This document shows positions 16,352 to 25,351 of a stretch of DNA of 64,000 bases, piece by piece. Origin of the DNA: Mycobacterium sp. E1214. GTDB taxonomy: Bacteria; Actinomycetota; Actinomycetes; Mycobacteriales; Mycobacteriaceae. Position 1 is the first letter of the stretch. Every line of letters starts with the position of its first letter. The stretch is taken from NCBI RefSeq assembly GCF_001666755.1, contig NZ_LZJC01000013.1, positions 1-64,000 on the forward strand, in the 5' to 3' direction. The notes below the pieces were generated by a model. That model was not told the origin of the DNA. It saw only the letters and a list, made by a program, of their open reading frames with translations, and did no database searches. Made by a program: the position numbers and the translations under genes.

Positions 16352-17347
16352 TCATTGCTGCCCGGCAGCTGCGGTCCACCGGCCATAGAAGTCGCGCGCT
16401 TTGCCCGGGTCGCTCAGTTCGAGGGTGTAGACCAGCACGTCGAATGGTCCCGTGAAGTCGGAATTGTCGTTCTTCTGGATGTGGAAATCGGCGGTTACCG
16501 GCGCGCCGTCGCTGCGGTTGAACGGAAACCGGCGGTAGACCCAACGGCATGGCGTGCCGCGGCGCAGCGTCTCGCCCAGGTAGTAGGAGGCGCCGTCGAC
16601 GAAGTCGGCGTTGGCCCGGTCGTAGAAGTCCGCGACGGTGGGGGTCCGCTCAGCCACCAGCGCGGCGAGTCGATCGATGCTTTCCGGGCTGTGGTCCCAC
16701 TCCCCGGGGTAACGGTCCGCCCACTCTGCGAAGTGTTCGCGTTGCGCGGTCAGCCAGTCGTCGAGCTGCGCCGACGCAGGCGGCGAGGAGATGACGCCGT
16801 CGGCGAGCGTGTGTTGCTTGGACGGCGCCCAGCCAGGATGGGCGGCGGCGTGAGCCTGCACCGCGTCCCGCCACCGCTGCCAGGTGGCCGTCCACACCGC
16901 GCCGTCGGCGCCCTCGACCGCGTCGAGCACCAGGTGCACCGGGGACAGCGGCGGCAGGCCGGTGGCCGGGTCGGGACGCACGATCGGCAGGCCGACCGCG
17001 TCCGGTTCCTCCTGCCCCGAGACGTGCCACTGGTGGAGGGCGAGGTCGCGAGGCGAATCCTGTTCGGCCGAACCGTCAATGGGCAACGGCTCGGTGGTCC
17101 AGTCCCAGGCGCCCCCCGCGACCCGCATGAGCGTCTCGCCGAGGTAGGCCGCCACCCCCGCGGTGAAGGGGTCGTCACCGAGCGGGTACCGCCCGCGGTA
17201 GCGCTGCCGCACGAAGTCCTCGAGCGGCTGCAGCGACGCCTGTGAGTAGTCGAGGTCGACCACGCCGCGCAGGTTGGCGTCCGCCATCGTCCCGATGAGG
17301 ACGTTGACCCAGTCCAGCCACCACTCGAGCGACTCACTCTCCGCCAT
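16352..17347 (-). CDS. conserved hypothetical protein with an internally duplicated YLGETL domain
   Basis: 331 residues from ATG 17347. It opens ESLEWWLDWVNVLIG and contains two related halves: ASLQPLEDFVRQRY with AAYLGETLMRVAGGAWDW near residue 85, and SIDRLAALVAER with ASYYLGETLRRG near 255. The second half ends in a CRWVYRRF strand and a hydrophobic finish. It is clearly a paralogue of the C-terminal half of the 604-residue protein at 19281-21095, which starts the same domain with NWWLDWINVLI. It is cytosolic; no catalytic motif recognised and the family is unknown to me. Confidence 0.75.
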   Translation of the reverse strand: MAESESLEWWLDWVNVLIGTMADANLRGVVDLDYSQASLQPLEDFVRQRYRGRYPLGDDPFTAGVAAYLGETLMRVAGGAWDWTTEPLPIDGSAEQDSPRDLALHQWHVSGQEEPDAVGLPIVRPDPATGLPPLSPVHLVLDAVEGADGAVWTATWQRWRDAVQAHAAAHPGWAPSKQHTLADGVISSPPASAQLDDWLTAQREHFAEWADRYPGEWDHSPESIDRLAALVAERTPTVADFYDRANADFVDGASYYLGETLRRGTPCRWVYRRFPFNRSDGAPVTADFHIQKNDNSDFTGPFDVLVYTLELSDPGKARDFYGRWTAAAGQQ

Positions 17348-17531
17348 GGTCTCCCCTCTCCGGCAGCCGGGCGACGTCGGCCGCGTTCTCAGCCTTCCCA
17401 ACTTACGGCGCCGCCCGCCGGTGAGCCACGCTCGACAGGATTGCCGGCCCGTGGCCCTGGCTTCGGCGGGCGCGGTGCCCGATAGTCATTACCAACAGCT
17501 GTGCGCCCACGTCATCACGAGGTTCCCGACC

Positions 17532-19271
17532 ATGCCCGACGACTCACCACGGCGTAACGGCCGGCGCCACATCGTCGTCAGTGGCGACGACGCGCTCGCG
17601 ACCACGATCGCCGACGAACTCAACCGCGCGGGCGCCTCCATCGTCAAGCTCGCCGGCGACGAGCTTGCCGAGGCCGACCTGGCGCGCGCCAGTGCCGTCG
17701 TCTGCGCCGGCGACGACGACGCCAAGAACCTCGAGATCGCGCTTCTGGCGCGGAAATCCAGCCCCGACGTCAGCGTGGTCGCCCGCCTTGGCAACGACGT
17801 GCTGCGCGGCGCCGTCGCCGCCGACAACGGACCCGGTGCCATCCTCGACGTCGCCGACCTCGCCGCGCCCTCGGTCGTCGAGGCGTGCCTGGCCACCAAC
17901 ACCCACCCGGTCGAGGCCGCCGGCGTCGACTTCATTGTGGCGGGGACCGAGGCGCCGCGCGATGCCACCCTGCGCGAGATCTACGGGGACCTGGCCCCCG
18001 TGGCCGTCATCCACGGCGCACGTTCGGCGGCGCCGGGCGAGCTGGTGCCCTGCCCGGGTCGCGATCACCGGGTGCGGGCCGGGGACTGGGTCGCCATGAT
18101 CGGCACCGCGGACGAATTGTCCGCCCGCGGCATCGGAGTATCGCCGGCCACCGCCACGCGGTCGCGCCGGTCGTGGCTGCGCCGCGCGGCGGACGCCGTG
18201 CGGGCCGTCCGCGACGACGTCAACCCGCTGTTGTTCCCCGCGGTCGTCGCCGCGCTGGTGTTGGTGCTGGGGTCGACGGTCGTCATGCACTACGCGTACC
18301 AGCGGCCGAGGCTGTCCTGGGTGGACGCCCTGTACTTCACGGCCGAGACCATCACCACGGTGGGCTACGGGGAGTTCAGCTTCGCCCAGCAGGCGCCCTG
18401 GCTCCGAATGTTCGCCGTCACAATGATGTTCGCGGGCGTCACCATCACCGCGCTGCTGGTCGCCTTCGTGGCGGACCTGTTGTTGTCGCGCCGGTTCGTG
18501 CAGTCGGCCGGCGCCCGGCGGGCCCGGCACCTTCGCGACCACATCATCGTCGTCGGCCTCGGATCGTTCGGCAGCCGCGTCGTCAGCGACCTCACCGCCG
18601 TGGGCTACGACGTGGCGGTCATCGAACGCGACGAGAACAACCGGTATCTGTCGACCGCGGCGAAGCTCGACGTGCCGGTGGTCTTCGGCGACGCGACGCT
18701 GCGTCAGACCTTGGAGTCGGCCCGCGCCGACCGGGCCCGCGCCGTCGCGGTGCTGACGCAGGACGACATGGTCAACATCGAGACCGGCATCGTGCTGCGC
18801 GAGATGCTGGGCTTGCGCGCCAAACCCGGCCGGCCCGACATCCCCCTGGTGCTGCGCATCTACGACCGCACGCTGGGCGACGCGGTGGCCAAGCGGTTCG
18901 GCTTCGCGAACGTGCGCTCGACCGTGGACCTGGCCGCCCCGTGGTTCATCGGCGCCGCGATGGGTTTGCAGGTGCTGGGCACGTTCTCGATGATCGGCCA
19001 ACGCTCGTTCATGGTGGGCGCGATGCACGTCGCGGCCGGCAGCGAGCTCGACGGGCTGCGGATGTTCGAGCTGTCCACCCAGACCCGGGTCATCGCGATC
19101 ACCCGCCACGACGCGCCCATCGAGTTGCACCCGCGCCGCGATGCCTGGCTGCGCGCCGGCGACACCGTCTACCTCGTGGGCCCCTACCGCGAGCTGCTGG
19201 TGACCCTGCGCAAGGGCCAGCCGCCGCAACAGCCGACCGCCGGCGCGCAGGCCAAAGCGGCGGCCAGCTGA
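17532..19271 (+). CDS. potassium channel with two RCK/TrkA-type NAD-binding regions
   Basis: 579 residues from ATG 17532. Residues 10-200 are a TrkA-N/TrkA-C-like module (RRHIVVSGDDALATTIADEL). Then helix LLFPAVVAALVLVLG, the pore with selectivity filter ETITTVGYGE (near residue 275) and inner helix MFAVTMMFAGVTITALLVAFVADL form a two-helix K+ channel subunit. A second RCK follows, with NAD-binding HIIVVGLGSFGSRVV and VVFGDATLRQTLESA, closing with a TrkA-C domain. Opening is probably controlled by nucleotide or ion binding to the RCK ring. The N-terminal extra RCK-like part is less common. It lies between the two paralogous YLGETL genes and converges with the longer one (9-bp gap). Confidence 0.86.
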   Translation: MPDDSPRRNGRRHIVVSGDDALATTIADELNRAGASIVKLAGDELAEADLARASAVVCAGDDDAKNLEIALLARKSSPDVSVVARLGNDVLRGAVAADNGPGAILDVADLAAPSVVEACLATNTHPVEAAGVDFIVAGTEAPRDATLREIYGDLAPVAVIHGARSAAPGELVPCPGRDHRVRAGDWVAMIGTADELSARGIGVSPATATRSRRSWLRRAADAVRAVRDDVNPLLFPAVVAALVLVLGSTVVMHYAYQRPRLSWVDALYFTAETITTVGYGEFSFAQQAPWLRMFAVTMMFAGVTITALLVAFVADLLLSRRFVQSAGARRARHLRDHIIVVGLGSFGSRVVSDLTAVGYDVAVIERDENNRYLSTAAKLDVPVVFGDATLRQTLESARADRARAVAVLTQDDMVNIETGIVLREMLGLRAKPGRPDIPLVLRIYDRTLGDAVAKRFGFANVRSTVDLAAPWFIGAAMGLQVLGTFSMIGQRSFMVGAMHVAAGSELDGLRMFELSTQTRVIAITRHDAPIELHPRRDAWLRAGDTVYLVGPYRELLVTLRKGQPPQQPTAGAQAKAAAS

Positions 19272-19280
19272 GCGGCGCGG

Positions 19281-21095
19281 TCAGCCGACCCAGTCGATGT
19301 AACGGATCCGCAGGTAGTTCGGGTCGCCGCGCCGCAGCATCAACCGCAGCAGGTAGTAGGGACTGGTGAAGCCGCTGTGGTCGTCCAGCTGCAGCGCAAA
19401 ATTGCAGATCTCCGGGTCGCCCTCGTCGCGGAAGTCGCGGTACACCCACCGCGAGGGGTATCCCCGGCGCAATAGCTCCCCGAGGTAATACGTTGCGCCG
19501 TGGACGAATTCGGCGTTGGCCGGATCGTTCAGGGCGCCCACGGTGGGGGTGACGCGGCTGACCAGCGCGGCCAGCCGGTCGACGGTGTCGCCGGAGAAGT
19601 CCCAGTCGCCGCCGTGCAGCGCCGACCACCGCGCGAAGCCTTCGCGTTGCTGGTCCAGCCATTCATCGAGCGCCGCTGCGGGGGTCGACGGTGAGACGCC
19701 GTCGACGAGCGTGTGCTGTTTGACGGGGACCCATCCCGGGCGGGCGGCGGCACGCTCGGCGACCACACGGCGCCAATGTTGATACACGCCCGCCAGCACC
19801 TCGCCGTCGCCGCTGCCGGCGGCGTCGAGCAGCAGGTGCACCGGCGACAGCCGGGGCAGACCCGTCCCGGGATCCGCAGCCACGATCGGCAGCCCGACGG
19901 CGTCGGGCTCGTCGTCGGGCATCAGCCGCCACCGGTGCCGGGCCACGCGGCGCAGCAGTTGCGGATCGCGCGGCAGGGCGGTGCCAGAGTCCGGGTGTGC
20001 GTCGGTGGTCCACTCCCAGGCACCCCCGCCCACCCGCATGAGGGTCTCCCCGAGGTACGCCGCCAGCCCGGCGAGCAGGGACTCCTGGCGCAGCAGCCGA
20101 CCGGGCGAGGCGTAACGGTCCCGCAGCAGGCCCTCCACGGCCCGCAGGGATGCCTCCGAGTAGTCCAGCGGCACCGCCGCGCGCAATTGCGTGTCGGCGG
20201 CGGCGTCGATGAGCACGTTGATCCAGTCCAGCCACCAGTTCAGTGACTCCTCCGCGCTGCTCTCGTCTCCGGCGTCGCCGCGGCGCGCCCGCAGCCCGGA
20301 CAGCTGCTCGCGGGCCGCCGCCGTCACCGGATGCTCCTCGCCGAGGACCCGAATCTCCTCCTGCAGCAACGCTTGCCACGCGGCGACCCCGTCGGTGACG
20401 CCGGCCCGCTCGGGCGCCCACAGCGTCAACATGTGGCGCGCGATCACGGTGTGGAAGTGGCCGTTGCCCAACGTCTCGCGCAGCGTCTCGAGCAGCGGCT
20501 CGAGCTCGGCCACCGCTGCAGGGATATCACCGGCCCGGCCGCGCCAGACCGTCAGCATCAACTGTGTGCCCAAAGTGTCGGCGTGGTCGGCGCCCAAAGC
20601 CCGCCCGCGGGCGGCGGCCACCTGCTCGGCCTCGGCCCTCGCCCCTACGAAATCGCCGATCTCCCAGCGCTTCTCGGCGACCTTGTTGCGCGTCGCCAGG
20701 GTGCTGGGGTGGTCGGCGCCCAACGCGCGCTGCTCGTCGGCGTACAGCTCCAACCACTCGGCCAGCGACCACAGCGACGGTTGATGGCGACCCGCCAACA
20801 GGTGGCGCGCGGTCAGGGTGCTGACATGGTCGGCGCCGAGCACCTGCACGAGGTCCGGTATCAGCAGCTCGAGGTCGGCATGCGCGTCCGCGATCTTGCC
20901 CGCCTGCAGCTGCAGGCTCGCCAACGACACCTTGAGCTCCAACACGTTGGGATCGCGCTCGCCCAGCGCCGCCCGGCACAGCGTGACCAGCTCGTTGGCG
21001 TGCATCGCCGCGCCGACGAAGTCGCCCATGTTCGCGCAGTCGGCCATGAGCCGGGTGAGCTCGGCCAGCGGGGCGGGCAGTTCGGGCGGCGTCAC
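19281..21095 (-). CDS. TPR protein with a C-terminal YLGETL domain
   Basis: 604 residues from GTG 21095. The first 270 residues are kinesin-light-chain-type TPRs with the actinobacterial signature LGxDHxxTLxxR (LGADHVSTLTAR, LGADHPSTLATRN, LGADHADTLGTQ, LGEEHPVTAAAR). From NWWLDWINVLI the protein matches the shorter paralogue at 16352-17347: LAAYLGETLMRVGGGAWEW and ATYYLGELLRRGYPSRWVY. TPRs imply a protein partner; the role of the second domain is unknown. No membrane helix or signal peptide. Confidence 0.78.
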   Translation of the reverse strand: MTPPELPAPLAELTRLMADCANMGDFVGAAMHANELVTLCRAALGERDPNVLELKVSLASLQLQAGKIADAHADLELLIPDLVQVLGADHVSTLTARHLLAGRHQPSLWSLAEWLELYADEQRALGADHPSTLATRNKVAEKRWEIGDFVGARAEAEQVAAARGRALGADHADTLGTQLMLTVWRGRAGDIPAAVAELEPLLETLRETLGNGHFHTVIARHMLTLWAPERAGVTDGVAAWQALLQEEIRVLGEEHPVTAAAREQLSGLRARRGDAGDESSAEESLNWWLDWINVLIDAAADTQLRAAVPLDYSEASLRAVEGLLRDRYASPGRLLRQESLLAGLAAYLGETLMRVGGGAWEWTTDAHPDSGTALPRDPQLLRRVARHRWRLMPDDEPDAVGLPIVAADPGTGLPRLSPVHLLLDAAGSGDGEVLAGVYQHWRRVVAERAAARPGWVPVKQHTLVDGVSPSTPAAALDEWLDQQREGFARWSALHGGDWDFSGDTVDRLAALVSRVTPTVGALNDPANAEFVHGATYYLGELLRRGYPSRWVYRDFRDEGDPEICNFALQLDDHSGFTSPYYLLRLMLRRGDPNYLRIRYIDWVG

Positions 21096-21150
21096 GCGCT
21101 AATCCAAACGCCCGGGCCCAGGACCCGCAATTCACCCCGGCGGGCGCGTC

Positions 21151-22041
21151 CTACAGCCGCGCCGCGACCTCCGCCGCGCGGCGCAGCTGGTCGACGTCGG
21201 AGCTGGTCGGGATCAGCTGCACCTCGTCGGCGCCGATGCCTTCGAACCGGCGCAGCACGGCCAGCAACTCGTCCTCGCTGCCGGCCCAGCCTGTGCCGGG
21301 GGCCATGGCATCGACGTAGTCGGCCGGGATCCAGTTCATGTACCGCCGCAGATGGCGGTGGATCTGGGCGCGGGACACGTCGGGCGGCCCGAACGCGAAC
21401 CAGAACGACGTGATCAGCCGGGGTGCGGGCTTGCCGGCCTGCGCCCAGGCCGCCCGCGCCACCTCGAACAGCTGGTCCTGCTTGGCGACGTCGAGGTCCA
21501 GGGTCGTTCCGGCGAGCCCGTCCGCCCAGCCGGCGGCGTCGCGGATGGTCTTGGGACCTATGCTCCCCACGAGCAGCGGCGGGCCGCCGGGTTGCACCGG
21601 CGACGGCCCGACCGGCAGCACCGAGTCGGCCGTCTTCTCGCCGGCCCAGACACGTTTCATCGCCGCCACGCGCTCGGCCATGCCGCGCCTGGTCTGTGTC
21701 GCCAGGTCGGCGCCGACGGCGCGGTAGTCTTCGTGCCGGCCGCCGACGCCGACGCCGACGGTCAGCCGGCCGCCGCTGAGCAGGTCTCCGGTGGCCAGCG
21801 CCTTGGCCAGCAGCACCGGGTCGTGCAGCTGCGGCACGACCACCGTGGTCACCAACCGCACCCGCGCGGTCCAGGCCGCCAGGGCGCCGAGCAGCGTCAT
21901 GCTATCCGGGTTGTCGAACGCGATGCGCTCCCCCCAACACAGCGACGAGAACGGGCCGTCGTCGACCGTGTTCGCCCACTGGTGAAGGACCGCCGCGTTC
22001 AGGTCCGGTTCCATCACCGGCATGGTCATCCCTATCTGCAC
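21151..22041 (-). CDS. LLM-class, probably F420-dependent oxidoreductase
   Basis: 296 residues from GTG 22041 (VQIGMTMPVMEPD). A luciferase-like TIM barrel is indicated by the opening beta strand, VRLVTTVVVPQLHDPVLLAKALATGDLLSGGRLTVGVGVGGRHEDY, and the closing EDELLAVLRRFEGIGADEVQLIP. In mycobacteria this class mostly uses coenzyme F420 rather than FMN, acting as a hydride-transfer enzyme; the substrate is not known. It is divergent from a VOC gene only 57 bp away. Confidence 0.83.
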   Translation of the reverse strand: MQIGMTMPVMEPDLNAAVLHQWANTVDDGPFSSLCWGERIAFDNPDSMTLLGALAAWTARVRLVTTVVVPQLHDPVLLAKALATGDLLSGGRLTVGVGVGGRHEDYRAVGADLATQTRRGMAERVAAMKRVWAGEKTADSVLPVGPSPVQPGGPPLLVGSIGPKTIRDAAGWADGLAGTTLDLDVAKQDQLFEVARAAWAQAGKPAPRLITSFWFAFGPPDVSRAQIHRHLRRYMNWIPADYVDAMAPGTGWAGSEDELLAVLRRFEGIGADEVQLIPTSSDVDQLRRAAEVAARL

Positions 22042-22098
22042 GACGGCGATTCTGACACGCCCTCTACTTCTAAGACGTCCCGATGGCAGCATGGGTGG

Positions 22099-22512
22099 GT
22101 GGGTTTCACCAGCACCTCCATCGCGCACATCCGGTTGACCGTGACCGACATCGAACGGTCCAGGCGGTTCTACGAAAGCGTGTTCGGTTGGCCCGTGCTG
22201 CTGGAGGTTCCCGAGAACGCCAGCGAGGCGACTCGCGATCAGTTGAGTTTTTTGTACGGCGGCGTCGTCTACGACCTGGGCGGGACGCTCGTCGGGTTGC
22301 GCCCGGTGGCCACCGACCGCTTCGACGAGGACCGCGCCGGCATGGATCACCTCGCCTTCCGGGTGGCCAGCAAGACCGAACTGGACTGCGCGGCAGACTA
22401 TCTCGACGAGCTCGGGGTGGCCCACGGGCCCGTCAAGGACATCGGTCCGTCCTACATCCTGGAGTTCCGAGACCCCGACAACATCGCCCTAGAGCTGACG
22501 GCCCCCAAGTAG
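22099..22512 (+). CDS. VOC (glyoxalase/bleomycin-resistance-type) protein
   Basis: 137 residues from GTG 22099, the only suitable start in phase. The two beta-alpha-beta-beta-beta units are visible: IAHIRLTVTDIERSRRFYES with a terminal GTLVGLR, and MDHLAFRVASKTELDCAADY with YILEFRDPDNIALELT. The His in IAHIRL and the Glu in IALELT are typical metal-ligand positions. Members are glyoxalases, dioxygenases, isomerases or antibiotic-binding proteins; function is unknown here. Confidence 0.82.
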   Translation: MGFTSTSIAHIRLTVTDIERSRRFYESVFGWPVLLEVPENASEATRDQLSFLYGGVVYDLGGTLVGLRPVATDRFDEDRAGMDHLAFRVASKTELDCAADYLDELGVAHGPVKDIGPSYILEFRDPDNIALELTAPK

Positions 22513-22583
22513 CGGCCGCGCGGTTCGGGGCCGGCGCAACCGCGTTGTCGCGCCGCGCCGCGAGTGGTTGACTGGCGAGGACT

Positions 22584-22982
22584 ATGAGCATCAGCTTCAA
22601 CCACACCATCGTCGCCTCCCGCGACAAGCGGGAGGCCGCCGAATTCCTGGCCGAGCTGTTCGGCTTGCCGACCCCAAAGGCCTTCGGCCACTTCCTAGTT
22701 GTCGAATTGGAGCACGGCGCCAACCTCGACTACGCGGACGTTCCCCAGGGGGCGGAGATCACGCGTCAGCACTACGCGTTCCTGGTCTCCGAGCAGGACT
22801 TCGACGCGATCTACGGCAGGATCTCCGCGCGCGGGCTGCAGCACTGGGCCGATCCTCGCCAGCAGCGGCCGGGCCAGATCAACCACGACCACGGCGGCCG
22901 CGGCGTCTACTTCCTGGACCCCTCCGGTCACGCCATGGAGATCCTGACGCGCCCGTACGGGTCGGACGGCTCAGCCGGTTAG
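22584..22982 (+). CDS. VOC-family protein
   Basis: 132 residues from ATG 22584. [23 protein letters not shown] and [20 protein letters not shown] make the first half; [22 protein letters not shown] the last, with metal-ligand His/Glu candidates in FNHTI, QHYAF and AMEIL. It sits 71 bp after another VOC gene but the two proteins are only distantly alike. Its 3' end overlaps the convergent Rrf2 gene by four bases. Confidence 0.82.
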   Translation: MSISFNHTIVASRDKREAAEFLAELFGLPTPKAFGHFLVVELEHGANLDYADVPQGAEITRQHYAFLVSEQDFDAIYGRISARGLQHWADPRQQRPGQINHDHGGRGVYFLDPSGHAMEILTRPYGSDGSAG

Positions 22983-23464
22983 TCGGCGGCGCGCGCCCCG
23001 CCGTGCCGCTGGCTTTCCTGGCTGCGGTAGTCGTTGGCCAGGCGCGCGACGTGGTCGGGCAGGGCGCCGGTGGCGACGTCGGCCAGGGTGGTCTCCTCCA
23101 GCACCGAACGCATGCTGGCCCGCAGGGCCCGCCAGACGTCGGTGAGCGCGGCGGTCGGCCCCGAATAGGGCAGGTCCCCGAGCCCGATGTCGCGGACGCT
23201 GGCCAGTGGCCCGTCGATGCAACGCAGCACGTCGGCGATGCTGATGGAGTTGCCCGACCGCGCCAGTTCGTAGCCGCCCTCGCGGCCGCGGTGGCTGCGG
23301 ACCAGCCGGTCGGTGCGCAGGTTGGTGAGGATGTCGACGAGGAACTGCGGCGGGATGCCCTGCGCCTGCGCCAAGTCGTCGGTTTTCACCAATGTGCCGT
23401 CGGGGACCGTGGCGAGCTGGATCATGGCCCGCACGGCGTACTCGGCCTTGGCTGACATGCGCAC
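22979..23464 (-). CDS. Rrf2-family transcription regulator (Rv1287-like, CymR-like)
   Basis: 161 residues from GTG 23464; an ATG two codons on is possible. Winged helix-turn-helix: [37 protein letters not shown] and [12 protein letters not shown]. The cluster region that in IscR/NsrR carries three Cys reads [15 protein letters not shown]; the only Cys in the protein is C82. It is therefore not an Fe-S sensor and is more like CymR, the sulfur regulator of Bacillus. It lies 45 bp downstream of cysNC on the same strand, so it probably belongs to the cysD-cysNC transcript. Control of that operon is my inference. Confidence 0.87.
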   Translation of the reverse strand: MRMSAKAEYAVRAMIQLATVPDGTLVKTDDLAQAQGIPPQFLVDILTNLRTDRLVRSHRGREGGYELARSGNSISIADVLRCIDGPLASVRDIGLGDLPYSGPTAALTDVWRALRASMRSVLEETTLADVATGALPDHVARLANDYRSQESQRHGGARAAD

Positions 23465-23509
23465 TCTCGGATTGTGCCACTCGACGCGGCCGACCTCTTC
23501 GGATGCGCT

Positions 23510-25351
23510 TCAGGTGCGCGACTCCAGCAGGTCGATCACCTGCTGCGCCTGCTCGGCCACGGTTCGATCCGGCGTGAGCCGCAATTCGGGGTGCACCGGC
23601 GCCTGGTACGGGCTGTCGATCCCGGTGAAGTGTGCGATCTCCCCCGCGCGGGCCTTGGCGTACAAGCCCTTCGGATCCCGCTTCTCGCATTCCTCGATCG
23701 GGGTGTCGCAGAACACCTCCACGAAGTCGAAGCCGGCGGCGGCGTGCACGTTGCGAGCCAGCTCGCGCTGTTCGGCCAGAGGGCTGATCGCAGGGACAAG
23801 CACGACGTTGCCGGCGTCCGCGAGCAACGCCGCCACGTGGGCGAGCCGCCGCAGGTTCTCGGCCCGGTCGGCCATCGAAAAGCCGAGGTCGGCGTTCAGC
23901 CCGTGCCGCAGGTTGTCGCCGTCGAGTACATAGGCCGGGGTGCCGGATTCGAGCAGCTTCTGCTCGACCAGCATGGCCACCGACGACTTGCCGGAGCCGG
24001 ACAGGCCGGTGAACCACACCGTCGTGCCGCGGGGGCGGGCGGCCGCCACCGCGGAGGACTCGTGGCGCACGGTGTTCGGGCTGGAGGTCTGCGCCGAAAC
24101 GTCGCGCAGCACCATGCCGGCGGCGACGGTGCCGTTGGTGTGCGGGTCGATGAGGATGAAGGATCCGGTGCTCGGGTTGCGGCTGTATTCGTCGAGCAGC
24201 AGCGGCACCTGGGTGCGCAACGAGATCCGGCCAAGTTCGTTGAGCTGCAAGGCGGTTGCGGACTTGTCCCGGTGCAGGGTGTTGACGTCCAGCCGGTAGT
24301 CGAGCGCGGTCACCCGCGCCTGCGTGGTGCGGGTGGTGTGCTTGATGACGTAGTCGCGGCCCGGCTGAAGCACCGCGTTGTCGGCCATCCAGCACACGGT
24401 CGCGTCGAACTCTTGGGCCACCCGGGGCTGGTTGTGGGTGCGCGCTATCAGGTCCCCACGGGAGATGTCGATCTCGTCGGCCAGGCTGATCGAGACGGCC
24501 ATCGGCGGAAACGCCTCTGGCACAGGGCTATTGGGGCCGTCTATCGCGGTGATGCGGGTCGTCTTGCCGACCGGCAGGACCACCACCTCGTCGCCGGGGC
24601 GCATCACCCCGCTCGCCACGGTGCCGGCGTAACTGCGGTGGTCCTGATGCTCTCTGGTGTGCGGCCGGATGACGTACTGCACCGGGAATCGGACGTCGAC
24701 CAGGTTGCGGTCACCGGCGATGTAGACCTCTTCCAGGTGTGACAGCAGCGCCGGGCCCTCGTACCAGGGCGTCTGGTCGGACTTGGTGACCACGTTGTCG
24801 CCGTGCAGGGCGGAGATGGGGATGGTGGCGACGTCGTGCACGTCCAGACGGGCGGCGAACGCGTGGAATTCGTCGCGGATCGCCTCGAATTTGTCTTGGT
24901 CCCAACCGATCAGGTCCATCTTGTTGACCGCGAGCACGATGTGCCGGATGCCCAGTAGCGACGCCAGGAACGCGTGCCGGCGCGACTGTTCCAGCAGGCC
25001 GTGGCGCGCGTCGACGAGCACGATCACCAGCGCAGCGGTCGACGCCCCGGTCACCATGTTGCGGGTGTACTGGATGTGGCCCGGGGTGTCGGCGATGATG
25101 AATTTGCGCTTGGGCGTGGCGAAGTAGCGGTAGGCGACGTCGATCGTGATGCCCTGCTCGCGCTCGGCCCGCAGCCCGTCGGTCACCAGAGCCAGGTCGG
25201 TGTAATCGTGGCCGCGGTCCTTGGACGTCTGCTCCACCGCCGCCCACTGATCCTCCATGACGGCCTTGGAGTCGTAGAGCAGCCGGCCGATCAAAGTCGA
25301 CTTGCCGTCGTCGACGGAACCGGCCGTCGCGAGCCTCAGAAGTGTCGTCAT
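23510..25351 (-). CDS. cysN: bifunctional sulfate adenylyltransferase subunit 1/APS kinase
   Basis: 613 residues from ATG 25351, overlapping the cysD stop (ATGA). Residues 1-420 are the CysN GTPase: AGSVDDGKSTLIGRLL (G1), DTPGH (G3) and NKMD (G4), followed by EF-Tu-like beta barrels. Residues 430-613 are the APS kinase CysC: FTGLSGSGKSSVA (P-loop), LDGDNLRHGLN and VFCDTPIEECEKRDPKGLY. With CysD the first part makes APS from sulfate and ATP, driven by GTP; the second phosphorylates APS to PAPS. The fused CysNC form is the rule in mycobacteria (Rv1286). Confidence 0.97.
   Translation of the reverse strand: MTTLLRLATAGSVDDGKSTLIGRLLYDSKAVMEDQWAAVEQTSKDRGHDYTDLALVTDGLRAEREQGITIDVAYRYFATPKRKFIIADTPGHIQYTRNMVTGASTAALVIVLVDARHGLLEQSRRHAFLASLLGIRHIVLAVNKMDLIGWDQDKFEAIRDEFHAFAARLDVHDVATIPISALHGDNVVTKSDQTPWYEGPALLSHLEEVYIAGDRNLVDVRFPVQYVIRPHTREHQDHRSYAGTVASGVMRPGDEVVVLPVGKTTRITAIDGPNSPVPEAFPPMAVSISLADEIDISRGDLIARTHNQPRVAQEFDATVCWMADNAVLQPGRDYVIKHTTRTTQARVTALDYRLDVNTLHRDKSATALQLNELGRISLRTQVPLLLDEYSRNPSTGSFILIDPHTNGTVAAGMVLRDVSAQTSSPNTVRHESSAVAAARPRGTTVWFTGLSGSGKSSVAMLVEQKLLESGTPAYVLDGDNLRHGLNADLGFSMADRAENLRRLAHVAALLADAGNVVLVPAISPLAEQRELARNVHAAAGFDFVEVFCDTPIEECEKRDPKGLYAKARAGEIAHFTGIDSPYQAPVHPELRLTPDRTVAEQAQQVIDLLESRT

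Noticed and set aside
14547..16388. 613-codon open frame on the plus strand
   Set aside because: Antisense shadow of the 843-residue secreted protein; composition is Arg/Gly/Leu-rich without domains, while the other strand has signal peptide, repeats and anchor.
17544..19229. 561-codon open frame opposite the K+ channel
   Set aside because: No hydrophobic segments or domains; the plus strand has the TTVGYGE filter and NAD-binding motifs.
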